Assembly (NCBI GenBank): GCA_040902925.1
Contig: JBBDWJ010000053.1
Location: 1 to 8,095, forward strand
DNA from: JBBDWJ01 sp040902925
GTDB taxonomy: Bacteria; Acidobacteriota; Terriglobia; Bryobacterales; UBA6623
Reading direction: 5' to 3'
Length of the DNA: 8,095 nt
In this document: piece after piece, positions 7,561 through 8,095 of the stretch
How the letters are laid out: each line of letters starts with the position of its first letter
Position numbering within the stretch: position 1 is the first letter of the stretch
Notes under the pieces: generated by a model
Databases searched by the model: none
Told to the model about the DNA's origin: nothing
What the model saw: only the letters and a program-made list of their open reading frames with translations
Position numbers and translations under genes: made by a program

Positions 7561-7644
7561 CTACACATAGCCTCGATGGGATCCGGTTCAGCGCAATCCT
7601 GGCGAACTTCTCCGACAAAGGCAAACCTCTCCGATAAATAAGGT

Positions 7645-8095
7645 ATGTGCGGAATTGTCGGCCTGATTGGAGAACCGGACCCGGAACTGGCTGAGCGGCT
7701 TGTCCTGCGCATGAGCGAGGCTATCGCCCGCCGCGGGCCTGACGACGCGGGTTTTGAGGCTTGGGACGGCGCCGCCCTTGGCCACCGCCGCCTCTCCATC
7801 TATGATCTGAGCCCCGCCGGCCACCAGCCGATGGTCGCGGCCGATCGCGCCACGGCCATCGTTTTCAATGGCTCGATCTACAACTTCCCCGAGTTGCGCC
7901 GCGAGCTCGAAGCCCGCAACCACAAGTTCACTAGCGATACCGACACCGAAGTCCTGCTGCAAGGCTATTGCGAGTGGGGCATTGGCGGGCTCGTCAGCAA
8001 ACTGCGCGGCATGTTCGCGTTCGCCATCTGGGACAAGACGACGAAAAAGCTGTTTCTCGTGCTCGACCGTCTGGGCGTCAAACCGCTGGTTTACT
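7645..8095 (+). CDS. asnB: Asparagine synthase (glutamine-hydrolysing), N-terminal glutaminase domain; runs off the right edge
   Basis: The first 150 codons encode an Ntn-type class II glutamine amidotransferase domain, which releases ammonia from glutamine for transfer to an aspartyl-AMP made by the missing C-terminal domain. Cys2 follows the initiator Met (MCGIVGLIG), so the ATG at 7645 is fixed. RRGPDDAG (29-36), GHRRLSIYDLSPAGHQPM (46-63), FNGSIYNF (74-81), SDTDTEVLL (97-105) and GMFAFAIWD follow in family order. Two usually conserved residues differ: the Glu of NGEIYN is Ser77, and the Arg before Asp in the ARDR-GVKPLYY region is Leu. These could weaken glutamine use. The only AAGG is one base before the ATG, too close for a normal ribosome-binding site. 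A structured leader may precede it. Paralogues acting in peptide or glycan modification share this domain, so the exact product is not certain. Confidence 0.88.
   Translation, partial: MCGIVGLIGEPDPELAERLVLRMSEAIARRGPDDAGFEAWDGAALGHRRLSIYDLSPAGHQPMVAADRATAIVFNGSIYNFPELRRELEARNHKFTSDTDTEVLLQGYCEWGIGGLVSKLRGMFAFAIWDKTTKKLFLVLDRLGVKPLVY

Overview
This is a GC-rich chromosomal stretch with short intergenic gaps and frequent strand switches. Gene content and style suggest an Acidobacteriota genome of the Solibacter/Bryobacter type: an ECF sigma factor next to a small Cys-containing anti-sigma-like gene, an exported RraA-like protein, an orphan NtrC-type regulator, and a CATCTGCGT-type intergenic repeat. 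That assignment is inference from content; there is no rRNA or marker gene to confirm it.

Layout, left to right. (1) Minus strand: the first 59 codons of a probable anti-sigma gene, running off the left edge, preceded by an ECF sigma factor with 13 bp between them. (2) Plus strand: a membrane-anchored Sco/SenC copper protein, transcribed away from the sigma gene, with a perfect 8-bp inverted repeat ahead of it. (3) A short convergent gap holding three copies of CATCTGCG and a T-tract, then on the minus strand an NADP-dependent medium-chain reductase of the YncB/CurA class. (4) Plus strand: a patatin-like hydrolase followed 24 bp later by a 70-residue ribbon-helix-helix-like protein ending in a Cys-x2-Cys motif. 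(5) Minus strand: a short-chain dehydrogenase starting at TTG and, 179 bp upstream, a complete sigma-54-dependent response regulator with no kinase beside it. (6) Plus strand: a signal-peptide-bearing RraA-family protein, divergent from the regulator. (7) An intergenic region of about 275 bp that can fold into an enclosed multi-hairpin RNA containing a cobalamin-riboswitch-like 11-mer, followed by the first 150 codons of a glutamine-hydrolysing asparagine synthase, which runs off the right edge.

Most of the window is ordinary accessory and housekeeping chromosome. I see no phage, insertion sequence, CRISPR array, toxin-antitoxin locus or obvious defence system, and no tRNA or rRNA. Only two gene pairs look like operons: sigma with anti-sigma, and patatin with the small protein. 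The items most worth a second look are the structured leader before the asparagine synthase, the unusual glutaminase active site of that enzyme, the CATCTGCG repeat, and the small Cys-x2-Cys protein. No stretch longer than about 300 bases lacks a gene.
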